64,000 bases of DNA from Pseudanabaena sp. BC1403 (GTDB lineage Bacteria; Cyanobacteriota; Cyanobacteriia; Pseudanabaenales; Pseudanabaenaceae): contig NZ_PDDM01000013.1 in assembly GCF_002914585.1 (NCBI RefSeq), positions 1-64,000 on the forward strand, given 5' to 3'. The translations under genes and the position numbers were made by a program. Positions 1 to 8,106 of the stretch are shown here, in pieces (position 1 is the stretch's first letter; each line of letters opens with the position of its first letter). Below the pieces are notes generated by a model. It did not search any database, was not told the origin of the DNA, and saw only the letters and a list, made by a program, of their open reading frames with translations.

Positions 1-1
1 G

Positions 2-100
2 AAATTTTGGGCAAGGTTAAAACATCATGTCAGTAAGATTATAGGAAAATGTGAAAGTTTATGGGATGCCGTACAGCAAGCCTTCTGTCAATTGTCCTAA
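2..100 (+). CDS. IS630-family transposase, 3' end only
   Basis: An open frame enters from the left edge and encodes 32 residues before a TAA at 98-100. The peptide contains WARLKHHV and ESLWDAVQQAF, which resemble the extreme C-terminus of IS630-family (Tc1/mariner-like) transposases. The catalytic DDE domain would lie outside the window, so activity cannot be judged. Enzymes of this family insert at TA dinucleotides, which is relevant because the small family B elements at 12.2 and 39.7 kb are flanked by TA. The family call rests on a short tail. Confidence 0.5.
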   Translation, partial: KFWARLKHHVSKIIGKCESLWDAVQQAFCQLS

Positions 101-222
101 CTATCCCTTTCTTTGCTATAGTTGCAGTCATACCAATTCACAAAAGTGTGACAACACTTCTGTGAATTGGTATGACCAAACCCTGTAAGGGTTTTATAGC
201 AAAAAAAGATCTAGTTAGGACA
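93..222 (+). mobile_element. Inverted-repeat-bounded end region of the IS630-like element
   Basis: An 11-bp inverted repeat TGTCCTAACTA (93-103) / TAGTTAGGACA (212-222) encloses 130 bp and overlaps the transposase stop codon. Inside it, 127-142 pairs perfectly with 161-176, forming a long hairpin ending in GTCATACCAATTC / GAATTGGTATGAC, with a further inner stem. The segment is either the right end of the insertion sequence or a small element abutting it. No clear target duplication is visible. Confidence 0.45.
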
Positions 223-272
223 TAGCATTAGCATCTAAAAGGCTCTATTGCTAGGAAAGCCATATATAAATA

Positions 273-331
273 TGTCCTATCTTTCCCTTTTTTTACTATA
301 CAAACACAAAATGGCTGCGCCACTTTGTGTT
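273..331 (+). repeat. Partial second copy of the element end plus a short hairpin
   Basis: Positions 273-300 (starting TGTCCTAT, then CTTTCCC and ACTATA) echo the left end at 93-120. They are followed by an inverted repeat AACACAAA (303-310) / TTTGTGTT (324-331). This looks like a decayed relative of the element at 93-222. A 78-codon open frame across it has no recognisable protein character. Confidence 0.3.
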
Positions 332-358
332 TTGGTATCACTTGTCTTAGAACAAATC

Positions 359-413
359 AAAACCCAAGAATTGATTGGCGGCGCTTCGCGCCGCCAATCA
401 ATTCTTGGGTTTT
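359..413. terminator. Long perfect hairpin with AAAACCCAA arms
   Basis: A 55-bp near-perfect inverted repeat begins AAAACCCAAGAATT and ends AATTCTTGGGTTTT, with a GGCGC-TTCG-type apex. It lies downstream of the 2Fe-2S protein gene on the minus strand and can terminate transcription in either direction. Its outer arm is shared with the hairpins at 4589 and 36109. Confidence 0.55.
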
Positions 414-480
414 ATGTTCTAGTGCGCTTGGCGACGGCTATAAATGTAAATAAATTTATGAAGTTTAACTCAAACCGACG

Positions 481-801
481 TTAGTTAGGATGTAATCGAG
501 GATGCATCATTGAGGGGATCTCTACATTGCCAAGTAAATGCATTTCAATAATTGCCTGAGATTTTTCAGGCGTAACATGCCAGTAATACACATTATCTGG
601 TAACACAACAACTATTGGGCCAGAGCCGCATAGTCCTATACATCCGCAAGCTTCTACACTTACATTTGCAATTTTTTGCTGTTGTAATGTTGCCAAAACT
701 TTAGCCGCACCATCTTTTGTACAGGTGAGATACTGACAGACAAGAACTTGACGGATGGGATAATTATCCAAGGTATCGATCGCAGTTTTTAATATCGACA
801 A
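481..801 (-). CDS. (2Fe-2S) ferredoxin, thioredoxin-like fold
   Basis: This 106-residue soluble protein has the thioredoxin-like 2Fe-2S ferredoxin cysteine pattern: C22-x4-C27 in the first half and C54-x3-C58 in the second, with an extra C52. Related domains occur in NuoE/HoxE subunits and in standalone cyanobacterial ferredoxins that carry electrons in the cytoplasm. No ATG precedes the conserved region before an in-frame TAG, so a TTG at 801 is the only reasonable start. The UspA gene lies 18 bp upstream on the same strand, so the two may be co-transcribed. The partner enzyme is unknown. Confidence 0.75.
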   Translation of the reverse strand: MSILKTAIDTLDNYPIRQVLVCQYLTCTKDGAAKVLATLQQQKIANVSVEACGCIGLCGSGPIVVVLPDNVYYWHVTPEKSQAIIEMHLLGNVEIPSMMHPRLHPN

Positions 802-819
802 TGTATGGAGATCTAAATT

Positions 820-1272
820 CTAGCGCACGACTAAAACTGGTGAAGCACAATGGTGCAATACGTAATCGCTGACGCTACCCAGCATCAGCCTTTCGACTGA
901 ACCCAATCCTCGCGATCCCACTATTAATAAATCGGGATTTTCCTCTTTTGCCACGTAGCAAATTACATCACGAGGTTGACCTATTTCCAATCTGGTACGA
1001 CCATCGACCTGTGCAGATTGACAAGTGTCTTGAGCCTTTTGCAGCAGAGCTTGACCTGCATTCAAAATTTTACGCTCTAGCTCTATGTCAGGAAGTCCGC
1101 GCCAGCCGACCCAATCACCAGTGGGCAGCATGACTTCAGGAATATAGCTGCTGAGTGGTTCAACTACAGTCAGCAAGACAATTTCGGCTTTTAGCGGAGC
1201 AGCAAAAGTCAAGGCTTTTGCAAGCACATTTTCGCTAGCTTGAGAGCCATCAATAGCAACTAAGAATTTCAT
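820..1272 (-). CDS. Universal stress protein, UspA family
   Basis: The 150-residue product starts MKFLVAIDGS, the usual first strand and loop of a Usp fold. Near residues 117-135 it carries the nucleotide-binding pattern GxxG-x9-GS (GSRGLGSVERLMLGSVS), so it is expected to bind ATP. Length is normal for a single-domain Usp. An AAGGT ribosome site precedes the ATG by about 8 bases. It is the first gene of a likely pair with the downstream 2Fe-2S ferredoxin. Its exact stress role cannot be read from sequence. Confidence 0.85.
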   Translation of the reverse strand: MKFLVAIDGSQASENVLAKALTFAAPLKAEIVLLTVVEPLSSYIPEVMLPTGDWVGWRGLPDIELERKILNAGQALLQKAQDTCQSAQVDGRTRLEIGQPRDVICYVAKEENPDLLIVGSRGLGSVERLMLGSVSDYVLHHCASPVLVVR

Positions 1273-1543
1273 ATGGTTACCTTAATATAGAACTTATATT
1301 GTCTGTAAAGCATCTGTAATGCTTGGTAAGTAATGCATTCGTTGCATATATAGCGATCGCTAATTTTAATTTTCAAGATTTGGTTAATCTAGCGCGTTTA
1401 TTTGCAATAAATGGGGTGTAACTGCAATAAACCGAGAAAACTCAAATTTGCAAATATCTATATAACTAATTACAGACCCAAATATACTGAAGTTAATAAA
1501 CAAGTTGTAAATCTTTGCTGTAGTTCATCTCTTGTAATATTCC

Positions 1544-2551
1544 ATGACACGCGATATTCGTATTGGTTTTGCTAACTCTGTGGGTAATACCCCCCTGATT
1601 AAAATTGAGTCTCTTTCAGAAGCAACTGGCTGCACTATTTTAGGGAAAGCTGAATTTCTGAATCCTGGTGGTAGTGTTAAGGATCGAGCTGCTTTGTTTA
1701 TGGTGTTAGAGGCTGAAAAAGCAGGAACACTCAAAGCTGGTGGCACAATTGTGGAAGGTACGGCAGGTAATACTGGTATTGGACTCGCTCTTGTTGCTAA
1801 TGCGCGTGGTTATCGCAGTGTGATTGTGATGCCTAGTAATCAATCGCAAGAAAAAATTGATTTGCTCAAGACTTTGGGTGCTCAAGTAGAACTCACTAAT
1901 CCTGCGCCTTTCTCTAGCCCTGATAATTACTATCATGTTGCTCGAAAACGAGCCGAAGAAGTTGAAAATGCTTTCTGGGCAAATCAGTTTGAGAATATGT
2001 CTAATTCGGATGCACACTACTACACAACTGCTCCTGAGATTTGGAGTCAAACTGCTGGAGAACTGGATGGGATCGTTATGTCTTCTGGGACTGGAGGCAC
2101 AATTGGTGGTGTGACAGCTTATCTAAAAGAACAAAATTCTGCGATCGCAACTTATTTAATTGACCCGACTGGTTCAGGTTTGTATAGCTATATTACAACG
2201 GGCGAATTTAAGGCTGAGGGTAATTCAATTACAGAAGGTATTGGCATTAACCGAGCAACGGCAAATTTTAACCGCGCTAGATTAGATGGGGCTTTCCAAG
2301 GAACCGACCAGCAAGTAATTGAGATGTCACAATATTTGCTAAAGCATGATGGCTTATTTATCGGCAGTTCGGCGGCGTTGAATGCAGTTGGTGCTGTCAA
2401 GTTGGCGCGAAAACTGGGCAAAGGTCACACGATCGCGACAATTCTCTGTGATGGTGGTGGTCGATATCAGAGCCGAATGTATAACCCAGAATGGTTAGCA
2501 GAAAAAGGCTTAACTCCAGTGTCTAAAGGCTTGGACTTTATGGATGACTAA
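1544..2551 (+). CDS. cysK: Cysteine synthase A (O-acetylserine sulfhydrylase)
   Basis: A 335-residue fold-type II PLP enzyme that makes cysteine from O-acetylserine and sulfide. The PLP lysine is K46 in GGSVKDRAA. The substrate-binding loop TAGNTGIGLA and the phosphate-binding loop GTGGTIGG are intact. It overlaps the following Nudix gene by 8 bp, so the two are probably translated together. The 271 bp upstream, divergent from the UspA gene, should hold the promoter, but no clear regulatory site was recognised there. CysM-type specificity is not excluded; CysK is the usual assignment for this cyanobacterial form. Confidence 0.85.
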   Translation: MTRDIRIGFANSVGNTPLIKIESLSEATGCTILGKAEFLNPGGSVKDRAALFMVLEAEKAGTLKAGGTIVEGTAGNTGIGLALVANARGYRSVIVMPSNQSQEKIDLLKTLGAQVELTNPAPFSSPDNYYHVARKRAEEVENAFWANQFENMSNSDAHYYTTAPEIWSQTAGELDGIVMSSGTGGTIGGVTAYLKEQNSAIATYLIDPTGSGLYSYITTGEFKAEGNSITEGIGINRATANFNRARLDGAFQGTDQQVIEMSQYLLKHDGLFIGSSAALNAVGAVKLARKLGKGHTIATILCDGGGRYQSRMYNPEWLAEKGLTPVSKGLDFMDD

Positions 2552-2987
2552 TTTGATGACTGATTTAACAACTAAAAAGTATCGATGTATCGGTGTTGGT
2601 GTGGTCTGGGATTGCGATCGCCAACGTATTCTAATTGATCGCCGTTTGCCTGAAGGTGAACTGGCGGGATATTGGGAGTTTCCTGGCGGCAAGATTGAGG
2701 GACATGAAACTGCGGCGGAATGCATTAAGCGGGAGTTGCAAGAAGAACTGGCGATCGATGTTGAAGTTGGCGATCATTTGATCACAGTTGATTTTGAATA
2801 TGAAACGCTGCGGGTAAGTCTGATTGTGCATCACTGTCGTCATATTTCGGGAGAACCGCAGACGCTCGCCTGTTCAGAAATTTGCTGGGTAACCGTTGAC
2901 GAATTAGATAGCTATCAATTACCTGCTGCCAATTATCAAATTGTCCATGCTTTAAAAGCATCACAGGCTCTTGGCGAGATGAATTAA
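2544..2987 (+). CDS. Nudix hydrolase, MutT-like
   Basis: A 147-residue protein with a Nudix box from about G49 to A70: a glycine, five residues, E55, seven residues, then REL-QE-EL. The fold and length match MutT-type 8-oxo-dGTP diphosphatases, which cleanse the nucleotide pool. FPGGKIEG before the box is typical. The start overlaps the end of cysK; a second ATG at 2556 is also possible and would remove the overlap. Substrate specificity is inferred from family only. Confidence 0.8.
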   Translation: MTNLMTDLTTKKYRCIGVGVVWDCDRQRILIDRRLPEGELAGYWEFPGGKIEGHETAAECIKRELQEELAIDVEVGDHLITVDFEYETLRVSLIVHHCRHISGEPQTLACSEICWVTVDELDSYQLPAANYQIVHALKASQALGEMN

Positions 2988-3010
2988 CTTATGAAATTTT
3001 TTGTTGATCT

Positions 3011-3928
3011 ATGAAAACCGACAAGCTATTTTACCGAATCTTCTTAAGCCAACCCAGTTTGATTGCCGAATTGTTATCGGATATACCTGAAGATTGTCAA
3101 TTTGAATATAGCGCTCCCGTTGTCAAGGAAAAAGAAATTCGCTTGGATGGATTGCTAACACCAGTTAGTGAAAATCCTGATTTACCGATCATTTTTCTCG
3201 AAGCCCAAATGCAACGAGATCAAGAATTTTATGGTCGTTACTTTAGTGGCTTATTTGTTTATCTGCATCAATATAAAATCACAAGACTTTGGCGAGGACT
3301 TCTGATCTTGCGCGATCGCAGTCAAGATTTAGGCTCAGAAAGAACCTATCAAACCCTTCTCAACAAGCAAGTCCAAAGATTATATTTAGACGATTTACTA
3401 ACTCAAGAAAACCTAAGCCCCAATTTAGCCATCTTGAAACTAATAGTAACACCAGAAAACGAGGTCGTATCATTAGCTCAGAGCATTTTAGGCGGTATCG
3501 AGACAGCTGAAGAATTTCGACAAAAACTAGATTTGGTAGAAGCTATACTAGTAAATAAATTTCCTGAATTAAGCATAGAGGAAATCCAGAAAATGCTCGA
3601 TCTTAGAGAAGCTGACATCACTAAAACTCGTTTTTATCAGGAAGTCCTACAAATTGGTCGCCGCGAAGGTGAACAAATCGGTCGCCGCGAAGGTGAACAA
3701 ATCGGTCGCCGCGAAGGTGAACAATTTGGTTTGCAAATAGGAGAAGCCAATATGGTAATCCGCCAGTTGACTCGCCGTTGCGGTAGTCTCACGCCTCCTC
3801 AAATGCAAAAAGTGCGATCGCTTTCCTTACCGCAGTTAGAATCTCTCGGAGAAGCATTGTTGGATTTTAAAAATGTAGCTGATTTAGAAAATTGGTTTAA
3901 GTCGATTGTCGTTCAAAAACACCCCTAA
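3011..3928 (+). CDS. Rpn-family recombination-promoting nuclease / putative transposase
   Basis: This 305-residue protein has the N-terminal DUF2887-type PD-(D/E)XK nuclease region (LFYRIFLSQPS, then RLDGLL and IIFLEAQ as likely catalytic strands) and a C-terminal DUF4351-like tail (LTRRCGSLTPPQMQKVRSL...LGEALLDF). Between them are three identical 8-residue repeats IGRREGEQ. Such genes are common and variable in filamentous cyanobacteria and resemble Rpn proteins, which nick DNA and promote RecA-independent recombination. It follows the Nudix gene by 23 bp, but functional linkage is doubtful. Confidence 0.7.
   Translation: MKTDKLFYRIFLSQPSLIAELLSDIPEDCQFEYSAPVVKEKEIRLDGLLTPVSENPDLPIIFLEAQMQRDQEFYGRYFSGLFVYLHQYKITRLWRGLLILRDRSQDLGSERTYQTLLNKQVQRLYLDDLLTQENLSPNLAILKLIVTPENEVVSLAQSILGGIETAEEFRQKLDLVEAILVNKFPELSIEEIQKMLDLREADITKTRFYQEVLQIGRREGEQIGRREGEQIGRREGEQFGLQIGEANMVIRQLTRRCGSLTPPQMQKVRSLSLPQLESLGEALLDFKNVADLENWFKSIVVQKHP
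3653..3724 (+). repeat. Three tandem 24-bp coding repeats
   Basis: Three consecutive 24-bp units encode IGRREGEQ each time and differ only at the third base of the first codon (ATT in the first unit, ATC in the others). A fourth degenerate unit starts IGL/FGLQIGE. They lie in the linker of the Rpn-type gene and could expand or contract without shifting the frame. Confidence 0.85.
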
Positions 3929-4000
3929 TTTAACGATTTAGGAGAGAAAGCAAGCACATTGAGAAGGTAAGATGCTTGCGACTAATCATCATATTATTTT

Positions 4001-4516
4001 ATGTCCGAAGAAATCAGTGCTGAGCAACTAGCATCGCAACTATATCAAGAAGGGGTGAGTAACTTTGAGAGTGGCAACTATCAGCAGGCGATCGCCCTGC
4101 TAGATCGCGCTCGCGCTTTAGCTATTTTAGAAACTACATTGGGCGGTGAAATTCTGATCTGGCTAGCCAATGCCTACGATGCGGTTGGTAAAACGGAGGA
4201 AGCGATCGCCATATGTCGCGGCCTCAAAAAACACCCAACTAATAGTGTGCGGAAATCAGCACGTTATATGTTGGGTGTTTTAACTGCACCGCAACTGAGC
4301 AAATTGGATGGAGTTGTCTCTGAAGTGCCGATTTTACAGTCGCCTGATACCTATCAATCTAAACCCGTCGCTAGAAGCAAAAGTTCAAGTGATACTGAGA
4401 AAAAGCCATTTCGTGAAGTGTCTCTAGAGAAACCCAACACCAATAGCAATAATAATTTTTTATGGTTTGCGATCGCCTTTTCTCTCTTGCTTTTAGCCGC
4501 TTGGGCAGCAAAATAA
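4001..4516 (+). CDS. TPR protein with C-terminal membrane anchor
   Basis: The 171-residue product begins with a TPR-like helical region at about residues 8-95 (LYQEGVSNFESGNYQQAIALLDRA, then a second helix pair containing LANAYDAVGKTEEAIAI). A low-complexity linker rich in Ser, Lys and Asn follows, then one hydrophobic segment at about 152-168 with only a few residues after it. That layout is a tail-anchored membrane protein with a cytoplasmic TPR scaffold. Its partner is unknown. It stands alone, ending before a strong hairpin at 4589. Confidence 0.65.
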   Translation: MSEEISAEQLASQLYQEGVSNFESGNYQQAIALLDRARALAILETTLGGEILIWLANAYDAVGKTEEAIAICRGLKKHPTNSVRKSARYMLGVLTAPQLSKLDGVVSEVPILQSPDTYQSKPVARSKSSSDTEKKPFREVSLEKPNTNSNNNFLWFAIAFSLLLLAAWAAK

Positions 4517-4588
4517 ACAGAGGAAGTAGCTTTTAGCGGCGCTATTTTCTCTGTTTAAGGGAGCTCCAAGGAAAAATAATATATAAAA

Positions 4589-4633
4589 CCCAAAAATGTG
4601 GTGGCGGGCTTAGCCCGCCACCACATTTTTGGG
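4589..4633. terminator. Perfect hairpin after the TPR gene
   Basis: CCCAAAAATGTGGTGGCGGGC pairs exactly with its complement around a TTAG-like apex. It follows the TPR gene by about 70 bp and is preceded by TATAAAA, giving the same AAAACCCAA outer arm as the hairpins at 359 and 36109. A terminator role is inferred from position. Confidence 0.55.
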
Positions 4634-4765
4634 AGCAATTATTTTGTATAAGTCCCTAAGCACTGTAAACATCAAACTCAAAAATGAATGGTATGCTAGC
4701 TTATACTTTTGTTAAGTTACTTAAAGCAAAATTCAAACTTACAGAGATTTGCGATCAAGAGAGCC

Positions 4766-4821
4766 GCAATATTTTTGTTGCAGGTGCTGCTTTACAGCAG
4801 CACCTGCAACAAAAATATTGC
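4766..4821. repeat. Long hairpin in the cruF upstream region
   Basis: GCAATATTTTTGTTGCAGG begins a 56-bp inverted repeat with the apex GCTGCTTTACAGCAGC. It ends about 63 bp before the cruF start, so it lies in or near the cruF leader or promoter. It may be an element end or a structural regulator. The rest of 4517-4884 shows nothing else recognisable apart from the hairpin at 4589. Confidence 0.5.
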
Positions 4822-4884
4822 TTCTGGTTTCAGATCAAAATGCAGTAAACAAGTAAATTTCAACTATTTCTGGGAGTAAATGGC

Positions 4885-5811
4885 GTGATGAGGCGAGCGA
4901 TCCCCGCACAATGGCTTAATTTAGGAATGCACCTAATTTCAATGGTGTTTGGTCTTTTTGGCTTGATTTTTGTACTACCAAATACCAAGTTTATTGAAAG
5001 CTTATCTGAAGCTGGTTTGCAGGTCTTTTCATGGGGAATGCAAAATGGCGGCGCATCCTACATGATTTTTGGTGCGATCGCCGCATTTCTTTACGGTAAG
5101 CAAACTATCGGTCTTAAGCGTACTCTTGCGTTTTGCATTCCTGCGATCGGATTGTCAGTAAGCAGCGAATTATTAGGAACTAGTACAGGGTTTCCTTTTG
5201 GTGCTTATGCCTATCTGAGCGGATTAGGTTACAAAATCGCTGGCTTAGTCCCATTTACAATTCCCCTTTCATGGTTCTATATGGGCTTCTCAGCCTTCTT
5301 ACTGTCTGCAACTTTGATGCGCTTCGGTACAGGTTGGGGCTATAGGATTGCCGCGATCGCACTCGGCGCTTTGATGCTGACATCATGGGACTTTGTACTT
5401 GATCCCGCGATGAGCCAAACTCCTTATCCTTTCTGGGAATGGCATCAAGCAGGCGAATTTTATGGAATGCCTTACCAAAACTTTTTTGGTTGGTTTGGAA
5501 CTGGCTCATTATTTATGACCGTTGCATCACTAATTTGGGGCAAAAATAATCAACCAATTCTCAACCGTCAGCAAATCACTTTCCCAGCGATTATATATGC
5601 TGGAAATTTCATGTTTGCATTGATCCTGAGCTTTAATGCAGGATTTTATATCCCGGCTTTGTTAGGGATTGCTGTTGGTGCTTTGCCACTTGTCGTGCTT
5701 TATCTGACCACACCTAATGGTGAAGATGACAATGCGATCACTAACTCTGATGCCAATATTCCAGTTGTAGTAGTCGATACTTCTAAGATAGAAACGATCG
5801 CAACTCGTTAA
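4885..5811 (+). CDS. cruF: Gamma-carotene 1'-hydroxylase CruF
   Basis: A 308-residue integral membrane protein with about eight hydrophobic segments, of the DUF422 carotenoid family. The stretch GTSTGFPFGAYAY followed by GYKIAGLVPFTIPLSWFYMG, and later TSWDFVLDPAMS, are hallmarks of CruF. The enzyme adds water at C-1' of gamma-carotene on the way to myxol glycosides (myxoxanthophyll) in cyanobacteria. A GGGAG ribosome site is 8 bases before the GTG at 4885; the adjacent ATG at 4888 is an alternative. CruG, the usual partner, is not next to it. Confidence 0.85.
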   Translation: MMRRAIPAQWLNLGMHLISMVFGLFGLIFVLPNTKFIESLSEAGLQVFSWGMQNGGASYMIFGAIAAFLYGKQTIGLKRTLAFCIPAIGLSVSSELLGTSTGFPFGAYAYLSGLGYKIAGLVPFTIPLSWFYMGFSAFLLSATLMRFGTGWGYRIAAIALGALMLTSWDFVLDPAMSQTPYPFWEWHQAGEFYGMPYQNFFGWFGTGSLFMTVASLIWGKNNQPILNRQQITFPAIIYAGNFMFALILSFNAGFYIPALLGIAVGALPLVVLYLTTPNGEDDNAITNSDANIPVVVVDTSKIETIATR

Positions 5812-5826
5812 AATAATTGTCAAAAT

Positions 5827-5861
5827 AAAAAAGGGTAGTCGCTTAGCGACTACCCTTTTTT
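5827..5861. terminator. Bidirectional terminator between cruF and the response regulator
   Basis: AAAAAAGGGTAGTCGC and its exact complement flank a TTA apex, giving A- and T-tracts on both sides. The convergent genes cruF and the 5860-6558 regulator both end here, and the regulator's stop codon lies in the T-tract. Confidence 0.85.
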
Positions 5862-6558
5862 ATTTGCCTTGCAAGGATTTTAGCTCTCGCAGAATTACCA
5901 TCAAACCTTTGTTTTGGTGATCAATTTGTTCTGAAATTTTTTCCATGCGTTGATTCAGGGATTTGATCGCGTTGTCTTGATGCTCGATTCGAGTATTTAA
6001 CTCGATAAACCGCGCCACAACTTCGCGCTGAATCAAGTTCTCTATCCCTTGTACTAGCAAAGTCTCAGTCGCGGTCAGGCGATTGACGATCATTTGTAGA
6101 CTAGGCTCTTCAGCACGAGGCATCTCTTTAGGCACAGTAGATACAGGTGCAGTACGAGAAGTTGCCGCAGAACTTGTTTGTTGAGCAGTCTCAGGAGTCA
6201 AAAAGTTCTGAATGCGGGCAACTAATACATCCGCTTCAAAGGGCTTTTCGAGGAAATCAAACTCAGTGAACGGTTCAGGTACATGCTCGGTGACTTGCTC
6301 TTTGAGTCCCGAAATCATGATTACAGGGACTTTTTGTAATCCTTCAACACGACGGATTGCCTGTAAGGTTTGATAGCCATTGTATTTGGGCATCACAAAA
6401 TCGAGCAAAATTAGGTCAGGAAAGGCTCGGCGAGCAGCATCTAAACCTGATTTGCCATCACTTGCTTCTAAGACATCATATTTGCCCGACAAAATGCTTT
6501 TAACCATTTTGCGGATCATGATGCTGTCGTCAATTACCAGTACTTTCTTTGCAGTCAT
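5860..6558 (-). CDS. Response regulator, REC domain with C-terminal coiled coil
   Basis: Residues 1-125 form a CheY-like receiver: KKVLVIDDS provides the acidic pair, LILLDFVMP the phospho-acceptor Asp, and FDFLEKPFE the conserved lysine. After a Ser/Thr/Ala-rich linker, the region from about 150 to 232 is charged and heptad-like (IEHQDNAIKSLNQRMEKISEQ), predicting a coiled coil. There is no DNA-binding domain, so output is probably by protein contact. It stands alone between cruF and rpoZ, with its own divergent promoter region. The cognate kinase is not adjacent. Confidence 0.8.
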   Translation of the reverse strand: MTAKKVLVIDDSIMIRKMVKSILSGKYDVLEASDGKSGLDAARRAFPDLILLDFVMPKYNGYQTLQAIRRVEGLQKVPVIMISGLKEQVTEHVPEPFTEFDFLEKPFEADVLVARIQNFLTPETAQQTSSAATSRTAPVSTVPKEMPRAEEPSLQMIVNRLTATETLLVQGIENLIQREVVARFIELNTRIEHQDNAIKSLNQRMEKISEQIDHQNKGLMVILRELKSLQGK

Positions 6559-6767
6559 GGATTTGAAGAATCCGCCCCAAATAATAGCTATGCGAGACCA
6601 TCATATTACATCACAAAACTTGGTTGATTGAAATTTTTTCTGATCAACTGCTTTGATTAATCATGTACATCTACTTATTAGTGGGAATATTCCAAGTTTG
6701 TAATCTGCATCTGATCAAGATGAGCGCGATCGCGTTAAACTTAAAAGACCCATTTTCTTTCGGTTTT

Positions 6768-6992
6768 ATGGCAAAACGATACACTATTGACTCATCGCAA
6801 ATTATTCGTCGTGTCGAAGAACTGATAAGCGCATCTTCTAACCGTTATCGCATTACCGTTCAAGTTGCGAACCGCGCCAAACTCAGACGATATGAAGATG
6901 ATGACTATGACGATCGCATGATGAAGCCGATTTTACGCGCCATTATGGAAATGTCTGACGAAATTTCCCAGCCTGAAATTTTGAGCGACTGA
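6768..6992 (+). CDS. rpoZ: DNA-directed RNA polymerase subunit omega
   Basis: The 74-residue product [15 protein letters not shown]... with [18 protein letters not shown] and [15 protein letters not shown] matches the cyanobacterial omega subunit, which helps assemble RNA polymerase around beta'. The open frame extends 35 codons further upstream, but those codons have no family similarity and the ATG at 6768 gives the expected length. The 209 bp before it, divergent from the response regulator, show no specific site. A DUF1818 gene follows, an arrangement I recall from other cyanobacteria. Confidence 0.9.
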   Translation: MAKRYTIDSSQIIRRVEELISASSNRYRITVQVANRAKLRRYEDDDYDDRMMKPILRAIMEMSDEISQPEILSD

Positions 6993-7001
6993 AAGCCCTA
7001 G

Positions 7002-7028
7002 AGTTGGCGGCGCTTAGCACCGCCAACT
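7002..7028. terminator. Hairpin between rpoZ and the DUF1818 gene
   Basis: AGTTGGCGG and CCGCCAACT pair around CGCTTAGCA. It begins 9 bp after the rpoZ stop and ends 12 bp before the next start, so it may weaken read-through or shape the ribosome site of the DUF1818 gene. There is no U-tract of note. Confidence 0.45.
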
Positions 7029-7040
7029 TTGCTAATTACT

Positions 7041-7427
7041 ATGCTAAATTTCGCATCTCAAGATACATCTAAGCAGTTGTTAAGCGGTGAAGGTTGGCGG
7101 ATTGGTCTGCGCTCGGATGTCGATTTGTATAAGGGATTGGTGGGGACTGACAGTTGGGCGATCGAGCTAACTGAACGTGAGTTTAAAGATTTTTGTAAGC
7201 TAGCATCACAACTTGCCGAGACGATGCAGATTATGGCAGCAGAGCTGTCGGACGGCGAGAAGATTTGTTGTACGTTGGAAACTGAAGATATCAGCCTTGA
7301 AGTTAATGGGTTTCCCCATGCTTTTACTTTACATTTACAATTATTGACTGAGCGAAGTTTTGAAGGTTTTTGGGATGCGGCGGCTGTACCTTTTTTAATC
7401 ACGGCGATCGCAAATCTCGTTGGCTAA
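7041..7427 (+). CDS. DUF1818 family protein
   Basis: This 128-residue acidic soluble protein (GEGWRIGLRSDVDLYKGLVGTDSWAIELTEREF...) matches the cyanobacterial and plastid DUF1818 family, whose function is not established. A TTG 12 bp further upstream is open, but the ATG at 7041 is preferred. The location directly after rpoZ hints at a link to transcription, as inference only. No membrane segment or signal peptide is seen. Confidence 0.75.
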   Translation: MLNFASQDTSKQLLSGEGWRIGLRSDVDLYKGLVGTDSWAIELTEREFKDFCKLASQLAETMQIMAAELSDGEKICCTLETEDISLEVNGFPHAFTLHLQLLTERSFEGFWDAAAVPFLITAIANLVG

Positions 7428-7451
7428 TCATCACAGCTAGGAGTTGAAAAA

Positions 7452-8039
7452 ATGACCATTGTTGTTATTGAAAAAACTACGCCTGAATCAGAAGTAAAGC
7501 AAAAGCTGACATTAGAGCAATTTTTGCAATTGCCCGACCTTGATGGAAGTTATGAACTATTTGAAGGAGATTGCATAAAAAAAATGTCACCAAAGTTTTT
7601 TCATTCTTCTTTAACAACTGTGTTTTGGGTCGAGCTTTCGGCATGGTGTGATGGACGTGGGCGAGTGAGGGTCGAGTGGTCGGTAGTCCTCAAACGACGT
7701 GGACAAGATTGGGTTCCTGTACCTGATTTGCTATATGTTTCTCACGATCGCCTTGCTGTAGATTGGCGTGAGGATACTCCTTGTCCTGTATTGCCTGAGT
7801 TGGTGATTGAGATTGTATCGCCCGAACAGACTTTTAATCAGTTAGCCCAGAAAGCGATGGACTATTTGAATGCTGGAGTTGATCGAGTGTGGGTAGTTTA
7901 TCCACCGATGCGAAGTCTGACCGTGTTTTTTGTCGATCGCCCACCTGAGACTTATCGCCGCGATCGGCTATTAACAGATGAGATATTTCCTAACTTGGCT
8001 GTGACATCAGAGCAGTTTTTTGTGAAGGCAGGAATTTAG
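7452..8039 (+). CDS. Uma2 family endonuclease (DUF820)
   Basis: A 195-residue PD-(D/E)XK-fold protein of the Uma2/DUF820 family, very abundant in cyanobacteria. Family marks are LEQFLQLPDLDGSYELFEGD, VPDLLYVSHDR, PVLPELVIEIVSPEQT (catalytic acidic and hydrophobic strand) and KAMDYLNAGVDRVWVVYP. An AGGAG site lies 7 bases before the ATG. The biological role of these nucleases is unclear. This is one of four copies within 13 kb of the window. Confidence 0.85.
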   Translation: MTIVVIEKTTPESEVKQKLTLEQFLQLPDLDGSYELFEGDCIKKMSPKFFHSSLTTVFWVELSAWCDGRGRVRVEWSVVLKRRGQDWVPVPDLLYVSHDRLAVDWREDTPCPVLPELVIEIVSPEQTFNQLAQKAMDYLNAGVDRVWVVYPPMRSLTVFFVDRPPETYRRDRLLTDEIFPNLAVTSEQFFVKAGI

Positions 8040-8058
8040 ATCGCTTGTGCTCAAAACC

Positions 8059-8097
8059 AAAAGAGAGTGGCGGTGCAAAGCACCGCCACTCTCTTTT
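8059..8097. terminator. Bidirectional hairpin terminator
   Basis: AAAAGAGAGTGGCGGTGC and its exact complement surround an AAA loop, with A- and T-tracts outside. It separates the convergent Uma2 gene and the 8107-8592 gene. An almost identical outer stem (AAAGAGAGTGG) is used at 35370. Confidence 0.8.
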
Positions 8098-8106
8098 AGT
8101 TTGCAA

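Noticed and set aside
248-484. A 78-codon open frame on the plus strand
   Set aside because: It runs through two hairpins and has no protein-like composition, ribosome site or family.
3653-3724. CRISPR-like direct repeats
   Set aside because: The units are contiguous, in frame and coding, with no spacers.
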